A stretch of DNA of 64,000 nucleotides from JAGOPY01 sp964619555 (GTDB lineage: Bacteria > Bacteroidota > Bacteroidia > Bacteroidales > JAGOPY01), in the NCBI GenBank assembly GCA_964619555.1, contig CAZUDV010000003.1, forward strand, positions 263,822 to 327,821, given 5' to 3'. Positions 44,713-54,181 of the stretch are shown piece by piece. The notes below the pieces were generated by a model. That model saw only the letters and a list, made by a program, of their open reading frames with translations, ran no database searches and was not told where the DNA came from. The translations under genes were made by a program, and so were the position numbers. Positions within the stretch are counted from its first letter, which is position 1, and every line of letters starts with the position of its first letter.

Positions 44713-46998
44713 TTATTCGTTACCGGTCACGTTCAGGTCCTGCCCTTCATTTACGATCAGGTTGACGCCGGTTTGCAGCAGCATTGCTTTACATTGCCTT
44801 CCCTGGCTGCTGTTCTCAAGAGGGAATTTGGTCCCGACCGGTAAAGACGGAATGGTCACATAAGTGGTGGAATCAGGCACCGATCCCGAAAGCCAGTTTG
44901 ATGGATCGTTCCAATCGGCGCCATAACCAAGCCAGACATCAGTGACGTGCAATGGCAGGAATTGGGTCAGGATATTATATCCGCTTATGGTAAGAACTGC
45001 ATCACCGATATTCACATAACCCTCCATATCAATGACTGCTCTGCCATCATCATCCGATATGGCAGACCCGGCAATCGAATCATTCCATATTACGGCACAG
45101 GTGTAACCGGAACACTGGTATCCCGGAATGCCCAGTTGAATGACGATTGAATCAGCACCGGCCGGTACCAGGGGAATGTAATCAATGTTCATGGCCATCG
45201 GTTCCTCGGTCCACATTGACATCATGGGGTCGCCGAGCAGATTGTTATCATAAAAGCACCAACGGGTGGCTCCGGGTTCCCATTCACCTGGCAGATCCAA
45301 AAACGGAGCTGTTTCAGCCTTGGATTTCATCAATGCCATTCCGGCATGGTACAAACTATCGCGATACAAGGCATCCAGGAATTCCCGGTGAAGATGCTCC
45401 GACGGGCCGTCAGTGGTGCCCTCATTAAACCAGCCATAACGGGAATTGCCGATGAATGCAACCGCGAAATTGTCGATCCCGATCATCCTTTCGGCGATGC
45501 AATCCGACTGGTCAAATCCTCCGCACATACAACCGTGCGTGTAAACGATACAAAAGTTATGGCTGACACCGTTAGCTCCGGAAAAATTCGAATTGATGAT
45601 ATCGCTGTTTGTCAGTTTCATGTTGTAGGTGTAATTGGCATGTCCAACATGGTGGATCCAGGGCCTTCCAAGATTGATCCTGGTCATCAGGTCAGTTTTG
45701 CTCCAGGTACCATGTTCATCGTACATGGAATCTATCGGGTTTTCGGGAGGTATGCCCAGGGTCGTATAACCGTTATCGGTCCTGAGACCTATCAGCAGGT
45801 TCAGATAATCCGACCCCCATGTCATAGGGCTGGAATACAGGTGCTCCCCGGCCAGTAAGGAGCGGTTCAGTTCCCCGTAAACAGGATTGGATTGATAGGA
45901 GAACACTTTATGCATCATATTATGCAGTTCGGCAGTATCACTGAAGGTCAGCCGGCCAACGGCCACTTCCGGGAAAAGATCATCTTCCGTATCCTCTCCC
46001 CAAATTCCATTACCGTTATCATCCCAGGTGCCATCCAGTGCGGAATAATAAAGATCCGCAGGTATACCGAAATCGGTTAAATAAGACCCTCCTGAAAGAA
46101 CACGGCAGTAAAAGCCCCGATGCGGAATTATTTGCACATCGCCGCCCAGGAGAACGAAGCTGATACCGGATTCCTGATAGGCATCGATGATATAGTTCCG
46201 GATTCTGGCCGGCAGGTCCTGACCGGTGCTGGTACTGTCAATATGCTCGATGGTGGTAACATTGACCGAAAAGCCTTCATTCCTGTAGAAATGGACAAGT
46301 GTGTCAAATTCCGTTTTATACTGATCAGCGGTGATGACCAGGTAATCGTACTCCTCCGTCCGGAAATTGTCCCTTGGTGAATAATTCTTCAAGGCCGAAG
46401 GATTTTGCACCAAATCTTCGATCATTTTCACCCGGACAGGATTGGGATGATACATGGCTGACCTCTTATCTCCAAGTGGATCCGTTGTCGTACGTAAAAT
46501 CACGGTGACTTCACTGAAGTATTTTACCTCTTTTTTAGCAGGATTATATTGTATTGGCGTAAAGGCTGACAGAGCAATGCCATAACCGTTCAAAAAATGC
46601 GTACTTATCCGGTAATCAACATCAGCAGGATAGATATCATTGCTCATATAGAAATGAATATCTTCCGACCACCTGTCGCCACTGATTTCAGATAAAGGTC
46701 TGGTTTCCTGGATGGGCATGATATGATATTCGCCCGGGAGAATAATTTCGTTCCGAAAGATAAATTCAACTGATTCGGTCATCTCACCCGGAGGAAGCAA
46801 TAATTTCACCGGATAAACAGGGAGGGAGGCTTTCCCGGTTTCACCGAACAACCTGCAATCACGAAAGGTTATGACATCGTACCGGCCATTTTTCAATATT
46901 TCCGGATCGGAAAAGTGATACGTCATTCTTAATGTACCTGCATAGGCAGAAGTAATCATTAATACACTTATCAACCAGAAATTAACCAGCCTGAGCAT
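44713..46998 (-). CDS. C25 (gingipain-like) cysteine peptidase without sorting domain
   Basis: A 761-residue protein with a signal peptide (residues 1-20), a propeptide (to ~215) and a gingipain-type catalytic domain. The catalytic histidine is probably H453 (HHVGHANY) and the cysteine C490 (THGCMCGGFD). An Ig-like domain (~610-680) follows. The last ~80 residues carry a segment starting DWNDPSNWLSG, common in T9SS proteins, where a stalk or sorting domain would normally follow. Here the frame stops at VNEGQDLNVTGNE, just before the rseC promoter. The export signal for T9SS is therefore missing and the protein may be a truncated allele or periplasmic. Confidence 0.82.
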   Translation of the reverse strand: MLRLVNFWLISVLMITSAYAGTLRMTYHFSDPEILKNGRYDVITFRDCRLFGETGKASLPVYPVKLLLPPGEMTESVEFIFRNEIILPGEYHIMPIQETRPLSEISGDRWSEDIHFYMSNDIYPADVDYRISTHFLNGYGIALSAFTPIQYNPAKKEVKYFSEVTVILRTTTDPLGDKRSAMYHPNPVRVKMIEDLVQNPSALKNYSPRDNFRTEEYDYLVITADQYKTEFDTLVHFYRNEGFSVNVTTIEHIDSTSTGQDLPARIRNYIIDAYQESGISFVLLGGDVQIIPHRGFYCRVLSGGSYLTDFGIPADLYYSALDGTWDDNGNGIWGEDTEDDLFPEVAVGRLTFSDTAELHNMMHKVFSYQSNPVYGELNRSLLAGEHLYSSPMTWGSDYLNLLIGLRTDNGYTTLGIPPENPIDSMYDEHGTWSKTDLMTRINLGRPWIHHVGHANYTYNMKLTNSDIINSNFSGANGVSHNFCIVYTHGCMCGGFDQSDCIAERMIGIDNFAVAFIGNSRYGWFNEGTTDGPSEHLHREFLDALYRDSLYHAGMALMKSKAETAPFLDLPGEWEPGATRWCFYDNNLLGDPMMSMWTEEPMAMNIDYIPLVPAGADSIVIQLGIPGYQCSGYTCAVIWNDSIAGSAISDDDGRAVIDMEGYVNIGDAVLTISGYNILTQFLPLHVTDVWLGYGADWNDPSNWLSGSVPDSTTYVTIPSLPVGTKFPLENSSQGRQCKAMLLQTGVNLIVNEGQDLNVTGNE

Positions 46999-47092
46999 AT
47001 CTCATTCTATTTTTCGCATTCATCAATGCCAATTAAAAAAAACCTACTGTCACACGAACAAAGACTGATGAACGGGATCTTCAGTCTTTTCC

Positions 47093-47797
47093 TCACGGTA
47101 CGCTTAAAGCGACCGGCAGCACTTTTCCATTGAAATACCGGTGTCCGTTCAATGCAAAATCTGCCATGAATTTTGCCATTTCGGGTGCCGACAACGGCGC
47201 CTGGTAACCAGGGAATGCCTCAGCCAGCATTTCGGTTTGTGCGGAACCGAGAGCCAGGCAGTTGACAGAAATCCCGGCCCCCTTCAATTCTTCGGCCAGG
47301 CACTCCGACAGTATGGCAAGCGCCCCTTTACTGGCACTGTAAAGTGAAAGACCCGGAAATTTGGCGCTCCCCTGGAAACCGCCCATACTTCCGATGTTCA
47401 GGATATGCCCTCCTCTGGATAATACAGGAAGCAGAGCCTGGATAAGAAAGAACGGACCTTTTATATTTGCCCCGAACACCTGGTCAAAGTCCTGGTGGGA
47501 AAACTGGCTTAGTTGCTTTTTAACCATAGTTCCCGCATTATTGATCAAAATGTCAACCTTCTCGATAATTTCCAATATATCCGGTAAAAGATCAATGGTA
47601 ATATTCCCTTTCAACAGATCAAAGCGGATTGTGTGGATCTTACCGCCTGCTGGCGTTTCGAGGCAGGCAGATTGAAGCCTGTCCAGACCTTCCCGGTTCC
47701 GCGCAATCGCTATAATGGTATGATCCGGATTTTCTGCCAGCAACCTGGCGGTCTCAAAGCCAATTCCCCTGCTGGCGCCTGTAATGATGATGTTCAT
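47093..47797 (-). CDS. Short-chain dehydrogenase/reductase
   Basis: A 234-residue NAD(P)-dependent oxidoreductase. The cofactor motif TGASRGIG is at residues 6-13, NNAG at 86-89, the catalytic serine S137 in NIGSMGG, and Y153/K157 in YSASK. All catalytic elements are present. The substrate is not deducible; roles in fatty-acid or sugar metabolism are possible. It is divergent from the DUF4783 gene, with separate promoter motifs on each strand. Confidence 0.9.
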   Translation of the reverse strand: MNIIITGASRGIGFETARLLAENPDHTIIAIARNREGLDRLQSACLETPAGGKIHTIRFDLLKGNITIDLLPDILEIIEKVDILINNAGTMVKKQLSQFSHQDFDQVFGANIKGPFFLIQALLPVLSRGGHILNIGSMGGFQGSAKFPGLSLYSASKGALAILSECLAEELKGAGISVNCLALGSAQTEMLAEAFPGYQAPLSAPEMAKFMADFALNGHRYFNGKVLPVALSVP

Positions 47798-47801
47798 ATC
47801 A

Positions 47802-47809
47802 CAAAGATA
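47802..47809 (-). promoter_or_regulatory. -7 element for SDR gene
   Basis: The minus strand reads TATCTTTG, an exact match, 4 bases before the start at 47797, so the transcript would have almost no leader. Confidence 0.4.
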
Positions 47810-47841
47810 ATCAACCTGTCATTAAGGTTAAAAAAGCAGGA

Positions 47842-47858
47842 TAAATTTGGTATCTTTG
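47842..47858 (+). promoter_or_regulatory. Two overlapping-phase -7 elements before DUF4783 gene
   Basis: TAAATTTG (47842-47849) and TATCTTTG (47851-47858) are both exact matches, 9 bases apart. The ATG at 47877 is 18 bases after the second. Confidence 0.55.
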
Positions 47859-47876
47859 CACTAAATAGCTCATAGC

Positions 47877-48266
47877 ATGAGAAGCATAATGATGTTTCTG
47901 TCATTCATGGTCCTGGCCGTTTTTACCACCGCGGCACAGGAGGATCCCACCGACCGGATCGTGCAGGCCATGAAGAATTCTGAAGCAAAGACCCTTTCCT
48001 CTTATTTCAATGAAACGGTCGACCTGGGCTTACCGGATAATGATAATTCGTACAGTGCTTCCCAGGGTGAAATGATCATGAAAGACTTTTTCCGGAAATA
48101 CCCTCCCGATTCTTTTGAAGTGATTCAAAAAGGATCGACCGAGAAGGATTCGCGATTTGCGATAGGGACATACCATACAGGGGACAAAGTTTTTCGGGTG
48201 TATATTGATTTGAGGAAGGCCAAATCAGATTACAGGATCCATAAGATTAAATTCGAGAAGAAATAA
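47877..48266 (+). CDS. DUF4783 family exported protein
   Basis: A 129-residue protein with a Sec signal (MFLSFMVLAVFTTAAQ). The rest fits the NTF2-like DUF4783 family, with a conserved YSASQGEMIMKDFFRKYPPDSFEV and a C-terminal strand YRIHKIKFEK. In Bacteroidota the family is typically found just before nadC, as here (12 bases apart). The function is unknown; the periplasmic NTF2-like fold might bind a small ligand. Confidence 0.88.
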   Translation: MRSIMMFLSFMVLAVFTTAAQEDPTDRIVQAMKNSEAKTLSSYFNETVDLGLPDNDNSYSASQGEMIMKDFFRKYPPDSFEVIQKGSTEKDSRFAIGTYHTGDKVFRVYIDLRKAKSDYRIHKIKFEKK

Positions 48267-48278
48267 GCCTGTGGTTCG

Positions 48279-49115
48279 ATGAAATTAGAAGAAATTATCA
48301 GACTGGCGGTAGAGGAAGATATCGGATCCGGCGATCACACATCTCTCGCTACCATTCCTGCAGAAGCCAGTGGTTCATCTCGTTTGATAATTAAGGAAGA
48401 AGGTATACTCGCCGGGATAGATGTGGCTGAGGTTGTTTTCCAGAAGGTAGATCCGGCACTGAAAATGAATAAACTGCTCCTTGACGGCGCTCATATTAAA
48501 CCCGGTGACATTGCTTTTATTATCACCGGGAGTTCCCGGTCGATACTGGCCGGAGAAAGGCTTGCATTGAATTTCATGCAGCGCATGAGTGGCATCGCAA
48601 CCGCTACTCATTCCATGGTAAAGATTATCGAAGGTACCGGAACCCGGATCCTGGATACCAGGAAAACCACCCCCCTCCTGCGAGAACTTGAAAAGATGGC
48701 GGTACGGATCGGCGGGGGGGAAAATCATCGAATGGGCCTGTACGATATGATCATGATCAAGGATAACCATGTGGATTTTGCAGGAGGTATTGCCAAAGCA
48801 ATAACCGCCACTGAAGAATATTTAAATCGTTATGGCCTCAATTTGAAAATAGAAATTGAAGTCCGGAATTTTGATGAATTAAGACAGGTTCTTGAGACAG
48901 GTAAGGTACATCGGATCATGCTGGATAATTTCCAACCCGGGGATCTGGCCAAAGCGGTAAGCCTGATAGGAAACCGTTATGAAACCGAGGCTTCGGGAGG
49001 CATAAGCTTGTCAAATATAAGGGAATATGCTGAAACAGGCGTGAATTATATTTCCGTGGGCGCTTTGACGCATCATATCAAAAGCCTTGATATGAGTCTC
49101 AAGGCTATTTCATAA
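48279..49115 (+). CDS. nadC: Nicotinate-nucleotide diphosphorylase (carboxylating)
   Basis: A 278-residue enzyme converting quinolinate and PRPP to nicotinate mononucleotide in NAD synthesis. The phosphoribosyl motif DTRKTTP (~126) and the quinolinate-contact region GGGENHRMGLYDMIMIKDNH are clear. ASGGISLSN near 237 and VGALTH near the end complete the barrel. It probably forms an operon with DUF4783 and the BrkB-like gene (9 bases apart). No nadA or nadB lies in the window. Confidence 0.96.
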   Translation: MKLEEIIRLAVEEDIGSGDHTSLATIPAEASGSSRLIIKEEGILAGIDVAEVVFQKVDPALKMNKLLLDGAHIKPGDIAFIITGSSRSILAGERLALNFMQRMSGIATATHSMVKIIEGTGTRILDTRKTTPLLRELEKMAVRIGGGENHRMGLYDMIMIKDNHVDFAGGIAKAITATEEYLNRYGLNLKIEIEVRNFDELRQVLETGKVHRIMLDNFQPGDLAKAVSLIGNRYETEASGGISLSNIREYAETGVNYISVGALTHHIKSLDMSLKAIS

Positions 49116-49124
49116 ATCTTCCTG

Positions 49125-50096
49125 ATGAATCCCTTTAAGAAGGTCGCGGATACAGTCACAGGTTTTGTCAAAAGACTTATAAGGCTGATCTTTCTGCCCC
49201 TGGTATTTCTTTCCAGGAAAATCGTTCTTCCCGGATTTCACGGGATCCCGTTGTATGAAGTTGGCCGGTTCTTTATCCGGGGTGTACAGAAAAGCTCGAT
49301 CTCCCTGCGGGCCAATGCCATTACCTATTCCTTCATCATCGCTTTTGTACCGGCCATTTTATTCCTGTTCACGTTAATACCTTATATTCCTATTGCAAAT
49401 CTCGACCAGATCATCCTGAAATCCCTGGAAGAGATTCTTCCATCAAGTGCATACCAGACTGTATTCAAAACGATTGAAGATATTGTCACCCGCCAACAGG
49501 GAGGTTTGCTTTCCATTAGTTTCCTGATCTCCATATACTTTGCCAGCAATGGCATCATCGCGATCATGAATGCCTTCAATCAATCGTCCCATTCTGTGGA
49601 ATCCAGGACCATGATCAAAAAACATCTGGTGGCCCTTGTACTGGTCTTCATCCTGGCAGTCAGCATCATCATTTCTGCCGGTGCAATGGCCTTTACCTCG
49701 TATATTCTTTATCAGATGGAACACAGAGGTATAATCAGTAACAACTTCAATTTGTTTCTGCTCAATGCCGGGCAGTGGCTTGCCATCTTACTGACTTCCC
49801 TGATCTCCTTTTCCTCCATCTTCTACCTGGCTCCTGCCAAAAGGCGCATTTTTCCGTTTTTCTCTGCCGGTTCCGTGCTTTCGTCAGTGCTTTCGGTCAT
49901 CGCGTTCAAGATCTTCATCATTTTCATCGAAAACTTCAGCAATGTCAATACATTTTACGGATCACTCGGCACTTTGATCGTTATCCTGATGTGGATCAAT
50001 CTCACGGCCCTGATGCTGCTGATCGGATTTGAACTGAATGCCAGTATCTATGAAGCGAGGAAAAACGGAATGGCCAATAAAAATAATCTTGAATGA
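49125..50096 (+). CDS. YihY/BrkB family membrane protein
   Basis: A 323-residue inner-membrane protein with about six hydrophobic helices. Conserved segments are SSISLRANAITYSFIIAFVPAILFL and the C-terminal FYGSLGTLIVILMWINLTALMLLIGFELNA, both typical of YihY/UPF0761. The family was once called ribonuclease BN, now known to be wrong; no reaction is established. It follows nadC by 9 bases. Confidence 0.92.
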   Translation: MNPFKKVADTVTGFVKRLIRLIFLPLVFLSRKIVLPGFHGIPLYEVGRFFIRGVQKSSISLRANAITYSFIIAFVPAILFLFTLIPYIPIANLDQIILKSLEEILPSSAYQTVFKTIEDIVTRQQGGLLSISFLISIYFASNGIIAIMNAFNQSSHSVESRTMIKKHLVALVLVFILAVSIIISAGAMAFTSYILYQMEHRGIISNNFNLFLLNAGQWLAILLTSLISFSSIFYLAPAKRRIFPFFSAGSVLSSVLSVIAFKIFIIFIENFSNVNTFYGSLGTLIVILMWINLTALMLLIGFELNASIYEARKNGMANKNNLE

Positions 50097-50155
50097 ACCA
50101 TTCTTTTATTTTGAAAGATTTAATATATTTATTCGGCATTTATTTGACCGGATAG

Positions 50156-52984
50156 ATGAAGAATACTAAACTTCCTGATCTCGCGTTAACATTTCACTCC
50201 CTGTTCCGGTTAATTCCGTTATATCTAGCCCTGGCCCTGTCATTCAGCGTGCAAAGTCAGCAGGGAAAAGGCCTTCCTGAATGGGTGTTTTCATCTCAAT
50301 GTAATGCAGGATTGCAATTTATTGACTGGAGGCCTTCTCCTCCGGAGTTCGGCACTATTCCAGGAACCGGGCCAACTTTGAACGCCCCGGCTGTCCCTGC
50401 TGTCAATCACTGCGGAGAACCTTTATTTATCGTTGCTCATTCCGGTATTCCTAACAGTCCAACCGACGTGTTTTTTTATGATATGGATGGTAATCCCTTA
50501 CTGGATGATGAGTCCTCCAATGGACCCGGATTGAACGGGAAACTGGGCGGAATCGAAATGCAGGTAATACAGGTGCCGGGTAAGGCATATGAATGGTACA
50601 TCATTTATCCGGAATGGGAACCTGATAATGGAGCTCCATTGAATAATGGCGCATATGTTCCGGCTCCGAAATTGTATTCCAGGGTTAAGTACACCTGCGG
50701 ACAGATCACCGTGCTGGAAAGGGATTTACCCCTGTCAGCCAACGGGACCGTATATACTTATACCAATGCCATGGCCATCAGCCGACCACCCGGTGGTGGC
50801 AGTGATCTTTGCCTTTACATCACTCGCCGGAGTTCAGCCTCATATTACCTGTCGGTAGACAGATTTATCATTTCCTCTGACAGCATCTCTTTCGACAAAA
50901 ACACCGGTCAGATTGAAGCGCCCTACTGGAATCTTACCATTGATTGCTCAGCTATCGAAGTAAGCAATGACTATCAGCGGCTGTTGATTATCAACAGAAA
51001 TCAATCCTATGGCTGGATTGGATTGATATTATTTGACACACAAGAATTTAATACTTTGCCCGAAAATTGTCAGTTGATTTATTTCGATGATTTGATCCTG
51101 CAGCCGGATTATAATGTCCTGTCCTCTCCAGGTTCGATTTATAATGTTTCCAATAACAATCCTGCCCTGTATTTCCTTCAGAATCTCCAGAGAAAAACTA
51201 CAGATATCGAATTCTCACCGGATGGAAACTATCTGTATTTTGTAAACGGCGGATTTGTAGAGGGGTATTACACCAATATAACCTACCTGGGACAGATAAA
51301 GATAGGTCCGCCTTCCAACCCTGAGACTTATCCTTATGAAGTAAGATTACAAATACAAACCCCTCCGGAGGGAATTTATGATCCCTATACCGGCCGGGGT
51401 GGACTGGAATCCTCCTATGTAGGGATGAGCCCTGCCATCAGCCATATTGAACAGGCATATGACGGAAAGATTTACTTCACCAAGAGAGACCACCCGAAGT
51501 TGTATGTTATTCCAGAACCAGATGAGGATATGCCCCAGATGCTCATCCCCGGAGATGTGGACCTCTCCGTTCCCGGCACACCCAACATAGATTTTAACTG
51601 TCCGCCCTATATGATCTCCGACCAAATTGATGGTTATGACTACCAGGTCTCAACCAATCCGGTCATCTCTCTTGGGAACGACACCATGATATGCGCTGGC
51701 GAAACCCTGGCGCTCACGCCTGGTGATCAATTTGAATCCTACTGCTGGCAGGACGGTTCCGCTGATCCCGTATACTATGCCGGTGAAACCGGCACTTACT
51801 GGGTGGAAGTCATCGATGAATACGGCTGTATCGATCATGATACGATCGAATTGACCATAACAGGGACACCGGTATCACTCGGTAATGATACCATCATCTG
51901 CCAGGGGGATATCTTAACCCTGGATCCCGGAAACAGTTATTTGTCCTACCTCTGGCAGGACGGGTCCTCGAATTCAACTTACTCAGCAAGTAATTCAGGA
52001 TTATACTGGATTGAAGTGACAGATGCATCCGGATGTACCTTCAGGGATTCCATTGAAGTTTCAACTTCCACAGCTTCCGTTTTTCTAGGCGAAGACAGGG
52101 ATTTATGCACCGGTGATACGCTGGTCCTGGATCCTGGAACCGGATATATCAGCTATCTATGGCAGGACGGTTCGACCGGGTCTGATTACCTGGTAACCTC
52201 AACAGGACTTTACTGGGTGGAAATTCTTTTGGGAGGCTGTTCCGCGCGTGATTCTGTTATGATCGCATTCAGTCCGTATCCTCAAATCGACCTGGGTGCG
52301 GACCAGGTCATATGCGAAGGTGATTTCATTACGTTAGATGCCGGAGCTGGTTTTGAGCATTACCAATGGCAAAATGGCTCACCTGACCGTTTCTTTACAA
52401 CCGATACATCCGGATTATATTGGGTCGATGTATCCAACTCCGCTGGTTGTGCAACAAGGGATTCCATCCTGATCACTGTAGCCCTGCCGCCTGAAGTTTA
52501 TCTGGGACAGGATACCATCCTCGAATCCGGACAGACCATTACGCTTGATGCCGGCAGCTCCTTTAATAGTTATCTCTGGCAGGATGGCTCTACCGGCCAG
52601 TTTTACAATGTCAGCGGACAGGGGGCTTACTGGGTCATCGTTACCAATGATTACTGTTCTGCAACTGATACTATTCTGGTAGAAATTGACGATTGTGAAG
52701 CTAAATTATTTATTCCCAACTGCTTCACTCCGAACGGTGATGGGCATAATGAGAGATTCAATCCGGTATCGCAAAATCTCGATACGTTCAACATGTTGAT
52801 CTTTAACCGGTGGGGACAATTGCTTTTCGAGACCTCCGATCTCAACGAAGGATGGGATGGCAAAGTAAACGGGCAGCTATGTCCTATCGGTACCTATTTT
52901 TATTTGATCCGTTATACCACGCATTGCGATTATGGACTTGATAAAAACGGGGAAAGCAAGGGGTCCGTCACGCTACTGGAATAG
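50156..52984 (+). CDS. T9SS type B (gliding-motility) protein with Ig-like repeats
   Basis: A 942-residue surface protein. The signal peptide ends near residue 36 (SFSVQSQQ). Residues ~40-490 form a WD40-like or beta-propeller-like region of unknown fold. Residues ~505-835 hold five Ig-like repeats with the recurrent LGxDTxxCxG and SYLWQDGS motifs, as in SprB-like adhesins. The C-terminus, from IPNCFTPNGDGHNERF, is the type B sorting domain of gliding-motility-associated proteins. It is probably exported by T9SS and anchored on the cell surface, with a role in adhesion or gliding. No other gliding genes are in the window. Confidence 0.87.
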   Translation: MKNTKLPDLALTFHSLFRLIPLYLALALSFSVQSQQGKGLPEWVFSSQCNAGLQFIDWRPSPPEFGTIPGTGPTLNAPAVPAVNHCGEPLFIVAHSGIPNSPTDVFFYDMDGNPLLDDESSNGPGLNGKLGGIEMQVIQVPGKAYEWYIIYPEWEPDNGAPLNNGAYVPAPKLYSRVKYTCGQITVLERDLPLSANGTVYTYTNAMAISRPPGGGSDLCLYITRRSSASYYLSVDRFIISSDSISFDKNTGQIEAPYWNLTIDCSAIEVSNDYQRLLIINRNQSYGWIGLILFDTQEFNTLPENCQLIYFDDLILQPDYNVLSSPGSIYNVSNNNPALYFLQNLQRKTTDIEFSPDGNYLYFVNGGFVEGYYTNITYLGQIKIGPPSNPETYPYEVRLQIQTPPEGIYDPYTGRGGLESSYVGMSPAISHIEQAYDGKIYFTKRDHPKLYVIPEPDEDMPQMLIPGDVDLSVPGTPNIDFNCPPYMISDQIDGYDYQVSTNPVISLGNDTMICAGETLALTPGDQFESYCWQDGSADPVYYAGETGTYWVEVIDEYGCIDHDTIELTITGTPVSLGNDTIICQGDILTLDPGNSYLSYLWQDGSSNSTYSASNSGLYWIEVTDASGCTFRDSIEVSTSTASVFLGEDRDLCTGDTLVLDPGTGYISYLWQDGSTGSDYLVTSTGLYWVEILLGGCSARDSVMIAFSPYPQIDLGADQVICEGDFITLDAGAGFEHYQWQNGSPDRFFTTDTSGLYWVDVSNSAGCATRDSILITVALPPEVYLGQDTILESGQTITLDAGSSFNSYLWQDGSTGQFYNVSGQGAYWVIVTNDYCSATDTILVEIDDCEAKLFIPNCFTPNGDGHNERFNPVSQNLDTFNMLIFNRWGQLLFETSDLNEGWDGKVNGQLCPIGTYFYLIRYTTHCDYGLDKNGESKGSVTLLE

Positions 52985-53030
52985 TAGCCGGATGCCATAT
53001 TCATATGATTATTTTTCCCATACCTTTGCC

Positions 53031-53038
53031 TAATTATT
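53031..53038 (+). promoter_or_regulatory. -7 element for gpsA
   Basis: TACCTTTG, an exact match, 24 bases before the ATG at 53063. Confidence 0.5.
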
Positions 53039-53062
53039 TTATGTGGTCGAAATTTCCATCCG

Positions 53063-54055
53063 ATGTCTCATAAAAATATAGTCATTATTGGAGCCGGTGC
53101 TATTGGCACGGCCTTAGGGAATTCCATCCTCAAGAATCAAGGGCTGGATGTAACATTGGTATCCATTGAACCGGATGTGGTCGATTCCATCAATCAATAT
53201 CATATTAATCACAAGTATTTCCCGGCCGTTGCCCTGAACCCGATATTGAAAGCGACACTGGACAAACATACCATCACCGGAGCCGATTTGCTTTTTATGG
53301 CTATTCCCTCGGTTGAAACGGTAAAATACCTTCAGCTGCACAGGGACCTTGTCAGCCGTGAAACGATTATTGTAAATCTGGCCAAAGGATTTGGGGAACA
53401 TAACTGCACCATCATCAATTGCCTGCGGGAATTCATGCCTAATGCGGTTTGCCCGATGAAAGGGCCCACTTTTGCAAGGGACATCATCAACAACCAACCA
53501 ACCGCTTTTACGGTGGGCGCAGAAGACAGTTCCCTTTTTCCCCTGTTTGCTGAAATATTCCAGAACACGAATATATACCTCGATTTCAGCACGGATGTCC
53601 TGGGTGTAGAGATATTGAGCATCCTGAAAAATATTTATGCGATCGTAGCGGGAATCACAGATGCCAGCTTCGATGCCCCTAACCTCAGATCGCTTGTGCT
53701 GACCAAAGCTTTTAACGAAATGAGGGTCCTGTTACTGGAATTCGGCGGTGACGAAAAAACGATGTTCAAATACTGTGGCTTCGGGGACTTCACGTTGACG
53801 GCGCTGAATGACCTTAGCCGTAACCGTACGCTGGGATTGTTAATCGGTAAAGGATTTTTCTCCAGGGAATTGTCGGACAGGGTAGTCCTTGAAGGCAAAA
53901 TTGCCGTGAATGTCCTGACGGAAGTTCTCAAAACGAGAAGATTGACGGATAAATTCCCAATTCTCTTCGAATTACAGAAGATATTCAACGAACAATACGA
54001 CCTGTCTCAGTTTGTCAATCGTGTGATCAATTTCCCCGTCGATCAGGATTTTTGA
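53063..54055 (+). CDS. gpsA: Glycerol-3-phosphate dehydrogenase [NAD(P)+]
   Basis: A 330-residue cytoplasmic enzyme making sn-glycerol-3-phosphate for phospholipids. The Rossmann motif IGAGAIGTALGNSI is at ~7-20, GPTFARDI is in the middle, and the catalytic lysine is in ILKNIYAIVAGITD. It is followed by a heptamer repeat array, and by the convergent alaS beyond it. Confidence 0.92.
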   Translation: MSHKNIVIIGAGAIGTALGNSILKNQGLDVTLVSIEPDVVDSINQYHINHKYFPAVALNPILKATLDKHTITGADLLFMAIPSVETVKYLQLHRDLVSRETIIVNLAKGFGEHNCTIINCLREFMPNAVCPMKGPTFARDIINNQPTAFTVGAEDSSLFPLFAEIFQNTNIYLDFSTDVLGVEILSILKNIYAIVAGITDASFDAPNLRSLVLTKAFNEMRVLLLEFGGDEKTMFKYCGFGDFTLTALNDLSRNRTLGLLIGKGFFSRELSDRVVLEGKIAVNVLTEVLKTRRLTDKFPILFELQKIFNEQYDLSQFVNRVINFPVDQDF

Positions 54056-54083
54056 AATTTTCGCTGTCACAATCGCGGCTTAC

Positions 54084-54180
54084 CTGCCAACTGCCAACTG
54101 CCAACTGCCAACTGCCAACTGCCAACTGCCAACTGCCAACTGCGAACTGCTAACTGCGAACTGCCAACTGCGAACTGCAT
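54084..54180. repeat. Heptamer array, CTGCCAA-type, 13 copies
   Basis: Eight perfect CTGCCAA units start at 54084. They are followed by CTGCGAA, CTGCTAA, CTGCGAA, CTGCCAA and CTGCGAA, ending at 54174 with a partial CTGCAT. It fills almost all of the gap between the convergent gpsA and alaS stop codons. There are no spacers, so this is not a CRISPR array. The same heptamer family recurs at 63873-64000. Confidence 0.95.
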
Positions 54181-54181
54181 C

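Noticed and set aside
54084..54180. CRISPR array
   Set aside because: Seven-base units without spacers and no cas genes.
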